From assembly GCA_026989045.1 (NCBI GenBank), contig JALSJY010000150.1, positions 1 to 15,757 of the forward strand: a stretch of 15,757 bases of DNA, in the 5' to 3' direction. Positions 13,726 to 15,757 of the stretch are shown here, piece by piece. The translations under genes were made by a program, and so were the position numbers. Source of the stretch: Hyphomicrobiales bacterium. Its GTDB lineage: Bacteria > Pseudomonadota > Alphaproteobacteria > Rhizobiales > Devosiaceae. Position 1 is the first letter of the stretch, and every line of letters starts with the position of its first letter. The notes under the pieces were generated by a model. The model saw nothing but the letters and a program-made list of their open reading frames with translations. It did not search any database and had not been told where the DNA came from.

Positions 13726-15309
13726 ATGCCTAAAGTACTCGTATCTGATAAATTAAGCCCAACTGCCGTTGAAATATTCAAACAAAATGGCGTTGAAGTC
13801 GATTATTTGCCTGATGTTGGCAAAGATAAAGATAAATTACACGAAATAATCGGCAATTATGATGGTCTAGCAATTCGCTCTGCTACTAAAGTAACAGAGA
13901 AAATAATCAAAGCAGCAAAAAATCTTAAAGTTGTTGGACGGGCTGGTATTGGAGTTGATAATATTGATATTCCAGCAGCCACCGCCAAGGGCATAATCGT
14001 AATGAATACGCCATTTGGCAATTCAATTACTACAGCAGAACATGCTATCACTATGATGTTGGCGCTTGCCCGCCAAATCCCAGAAGCCGATGCTTCAACC
14101 CGTGCATCAAAATGGGAAAAATCTCGCTTCATGGGTGTTGAAGTAACTGCCAAAACACTTGGGCTTATTGGTGCTGGAAATATTGGCTCAATCGTTGCTG
14201 ACAGAGCGCAAGGGCTAAGAATGAAAGTTATAGCTTTTGATCCATTTTTAACTCCTGAAAGGGCGCAAGAAATTGGCGTTGAAAAAGTTGAACTTGATGA
14301 ACTTTTAGCAAGAGCAGATTTTATTACGCTACATACGCCATTACTTGATGCTACTCGTAATATTATTTCAAAAGAGGCAATAGCTAAAATGAAAAAAGGC
14401 GTGCGAATTGTCAATTGCGCTCGTGGTGGACTAATTGATGAAGAGGCACTTAAAGAGGCTCTTGAAAGCGGACATGTTGCAGGTGCGGCACTTGATGTTT
14501 ATGCAAGTGAGCCAGCAAAAGAACACCCAATTTTTGACGCTCCAAACGTAATTTGCACGCCGCATCTTGGTGCTTCAACATCAGAGGCGCAAGAAAATGT
14601 TGCATTGCAAGTTGCGCAACAAATTTCAGCTTATTTAATGAGTGGCGAAATAACTAATGCGCTTAACTTCCCTTCAATTTCAGCTGAAGAAGCACCACGC
14701 TTAACGCCATTTGTTACTTTGAGTGAAATGCTTGGCTCATTTGCCGGACAATTAACAGAAACTGCAATCAAAGAAATTAGCATTGAGTTTGAAGGCGATG
14801 TAGCAGATCTTAATACCAAACCAATGGTTGCGGCGGTAATCACAGGTGTGCTTAAGCCATTGCTTGGTGATGTAAATATGGTTTCAGCTCCAGTTTTAGC
14901 CAAAGATAGAGGCATAAAAATTGAAACTGTTAATCGTGAACAACAAGGCGCTTATGAAAATTATATCCGCCTAACGATTACCAGCGAAACACAAACTCGC
15001 TCAATTGCAGGAACTGTATTTGCAGGCGGCAAACCTCGTATCATTCAGGTTAAGGGGATAAATTTAGAGGCAGAAGTAACTCCAAACATGCTCTATATCA
15101 CTAATGTCGATAAACCCGGTTTTATTGGTCGTTTAGGCTCGCTCTTGGGTGATTTGGGGGTAAATATTGCTTCATTCAGCCTTGGTCGCAAAGAAGAGGG
15201 AAGCGATGCAATTTCGCTTATTTCTATTGACGGCAATTTGGGTGAAGAAGAGATTGCAAAAGTTGCCAATCTTGAGGGCGTTATTATTGCCAAATGCTTG
15301 AATTTCTAA
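13726..15309 (+). CDS. serA: SerA, D-3-phosphoglycerate dehydrogenase with ACT domain
   Basis: SerA oxidises 3-phosphoglycerate to 3-phosphohydroxypyruvate with NAD, the committed step of serine synthesis. The 527 residues correspond to the long type: catalytic and nucleotide-binding domains (1-315), an intervening ASB domain (about 320-450) and a C-terminal ACT domain (about 453-527) that usually senses serine. Visible motifs are GRAGIGVDNID (71-81), the Rossmann LGLIGAGNIG (145-154), NCARGGLIDEEAL with catalytic Arg233, Glu262 in SEPA, and the catalytic His280 in TPHLGAST. The ACT domain contains VDKPGFIGRLGSLLGDLGVNI. AGGA (13714-13717) lies 8 bases before the ATG. A REP-like repeat separates it from serC, so it could be co-transcribed or have its own weak promoter. 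I see no leader structure here like that of serC. Confidence 0.97.
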   Translation: MPKVLVSDKLSPTAVEIFKQNGVEVDYLPDVGKDKDKLHEIIGNYDGLAIRSATKVTEKIIKAAKNLKVVGRAGIGVDNIDIPAATAKGIIVMNTPFGNSITTAEHAITMMLALARQIPEADASTRASKWEKSRFMGVEVTAKTLGLIGAGNIGSIVADRAQGLRMKVIAFDPFLTPERAQEIGVEKVELDELLARADFITLHTPLLDATRNIISKEAIAKMKKGVRIVNCARGGLIDEEALKEALESGHVAGAALDVYASEPAKEHPIFDAPNVICTPHLGASTSEAQENVALQVAQQISAYLMSGEITNALNFPSISAEEAPRLTPFVTLSEMLGSFAGQLTETAIKEISIEFEGDVADLNTKPMVAAVITGVLKPLLGDVNMVSAPVLAKDRGIKIETVNREQQGAYENYIRLTITSETQTRSIAGTVFAGGKPRIIQVKGINLEAEVTPNMLYITNVDKPGFIGRLGSLLGDLGVNIASFSLGRKEEGSDAISLISIDGNLGEEEIAKVANLEGVIIAKCLNF

Positions 15310-15336
15310 ACAGAGATTAGATTTATAAAAAACACT

Positions 15337-15364
15337 GCTGACTCGATAATCTTGTCGAGTCAGC
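15337..15364 (-). terminator. Intrinsic terminator for the minus-strand gene
   Basis: GCTGACTCGA (15337-15346) and TCGAGTCAGC (15355-15364) form a perfect 10-base stem with an 8-base loop. On the minus strand the stem is followed, after AGTG, by six T. On the plus strand only AAAATTT follows, so it terminates the minus-strand gene better than serA. It lies 5 bases past that gene's stop and also sits between the convergent ends. Confidence 0.75.
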
Positions 15365-15369
15365 AAAAT

Positions 15370-15756
15370 TTAGTCTGTAGCACAATTTAAATTGTTCATT
15401 TGTGCTGCATTATTTTGAATGTCATATTCTAAGCGTATTTTTTTATCTCTAAATTCTTTCAACAAATATTCATGCTTGTTAATTTTTGGTTCTAATTCCC
15501 TGATTTGTGATTCAAGATAAGCGATTTGAACAGAAGAGTTTGCATTGGCAAATCCAACCCCCTCGCTTAATACTGATCCAATACGACCAGGCGTTAATAA
15601 TAAAGGAATAGATATTATCTCATTCTTTTGTAACTCATAAAGCTCTGATGAAAGCTTTGAATGCTCATTGCGAGCAGAATTTAGATTATTTTCTTCAATC
15701 CTGATGTTAGTTAGCGCACCATCAATTTGCCTCTTAAATTCACGCTCAGCATCACG
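15370..15756 (-). CDS. C-terminal part of a coiled-coil protein, cut by the window edge
   Basis: An open frame on the minus strand runs from the window edge to a TAA stop (complement of 15370-15372), giving the last 128 residues. I do not recognise the family. The only Met is nine residues from the end, so the start lies outside. The sequence is rich in Glu, Asn, Lys, Leu and Ile, with heptad-like stretches at each end such as IRIEENNLNSARNEHSKLSS and SQIRELEPKINKHEYLLKEF. A short hydrophobic stretch (IISIPLLL, then TPGRIGSVLSEGVGFANA) separates them. That could be a hairpin between two helices or a membrane-contacting loop. It ends with NLNCATD. The frame is supported by its length without stops and by a terminator placed just downstream. 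No function is proposed. Confidence 0.65.
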   Translation of the reverse strand, partial: RDAEREFKRQIDGALTNIRIEENNLNSARNEHSKLSSELYELQKNEIISIPLLLTPGRIGSVLSEGVGFANANSSVQIAYLESQIRELEPKINKHEYLLKEFRDKKIRLEYDIQNNAAQMNNLNCATD

Positions 15757-15757
15757 A

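Noticed and set aside
13494..13781. Minus-strand open frame over the serC end and the intergenic repeat
   Set aside because: It contains the VRQAHHE and LSLSKG peptides that are known artefacts of translating this dispersed repeat, and it overlaps both serC and the serA start.
13857..14414. 185-codon minus-strand open frame inside serA
   Set aside because: serA is intact with all catalytic motifs on the plus strand; the antisense frame shows no recognisable domain.

Overview
The window is chromosomal DNA from an AT-rich (roughly 40% G+C by eye, not counted) alphaproteobacterium, most likely Hyphomicrobiales (Rhizobiales) or a close relative. Three things point there. The block ybgC-tolQ-tolR-tolA-tolB-pal-cpoB-tilS-ftsH-glmM is in the usual order for that class. 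The serC product is the roughly 390-residue alphaproteobacterial form, and its mRNA leader fits the alphaproteobacterial serC RNA motif. A CtrA-like box sits ahead of tolQ. No genus can be assigned from the sequence alone.

Layout. Positions 31-875 hold a small exported protein of unknown function and ybgC, joined by an ATGA stop/start overlap. Positions 1051-5195 hold tolQ, tolR, tolA, tolB and pal, the trans-envelope machine that powers outer-membrane constriction at division. A strong intrinsic terminator (5248-5286) closes that unit. cpoB (5345-6325) follows from its own very strong ribosome binding site and overlaps tilS (tRNA-Ile lysidine synthetase, ends 7581). ftsH (7733-9784) and glmM (9797-11134) are 12 bases apart and probably co-transcribed. 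A monocistronic outer-membrane beta-barrel gene (11321-12028) has an elaborate 5' region and its own terminator (12055-12088). A 344-base gene-free stretch with a decayed dispersed repeat leads into a structured serC leader. serC (12433-13614) and serA (13726-15309), two of the three phosphorylated serine pathway enzymes, are separated by a REP-like inverted repeat. A convergent minus-strand gene with coiled-coil character is cut by the right edge; its terminator lies at 15337-15364.

Most of the window is core housekeeping and envelope biology. I see no phage, insertion sequence, CRISPR array, toxin-antitoxin or defence system, and I do not claim a new system. The points worth a second look are: an FtsH C-terminal extension made of exactly eleven KKxxx pentads; a twin-arginine-like signal on TolB; a CtrA-like double box ahead of tolQ; the serC leader whose second hairpin holds the Shine-Dalgarno; tandem hairpins and spaced direct repeats in front of the outer-membrane protein; a 16-base tandem duplication across the tolA stop codon; and an unrecognised exported protein coupled to ybgC.
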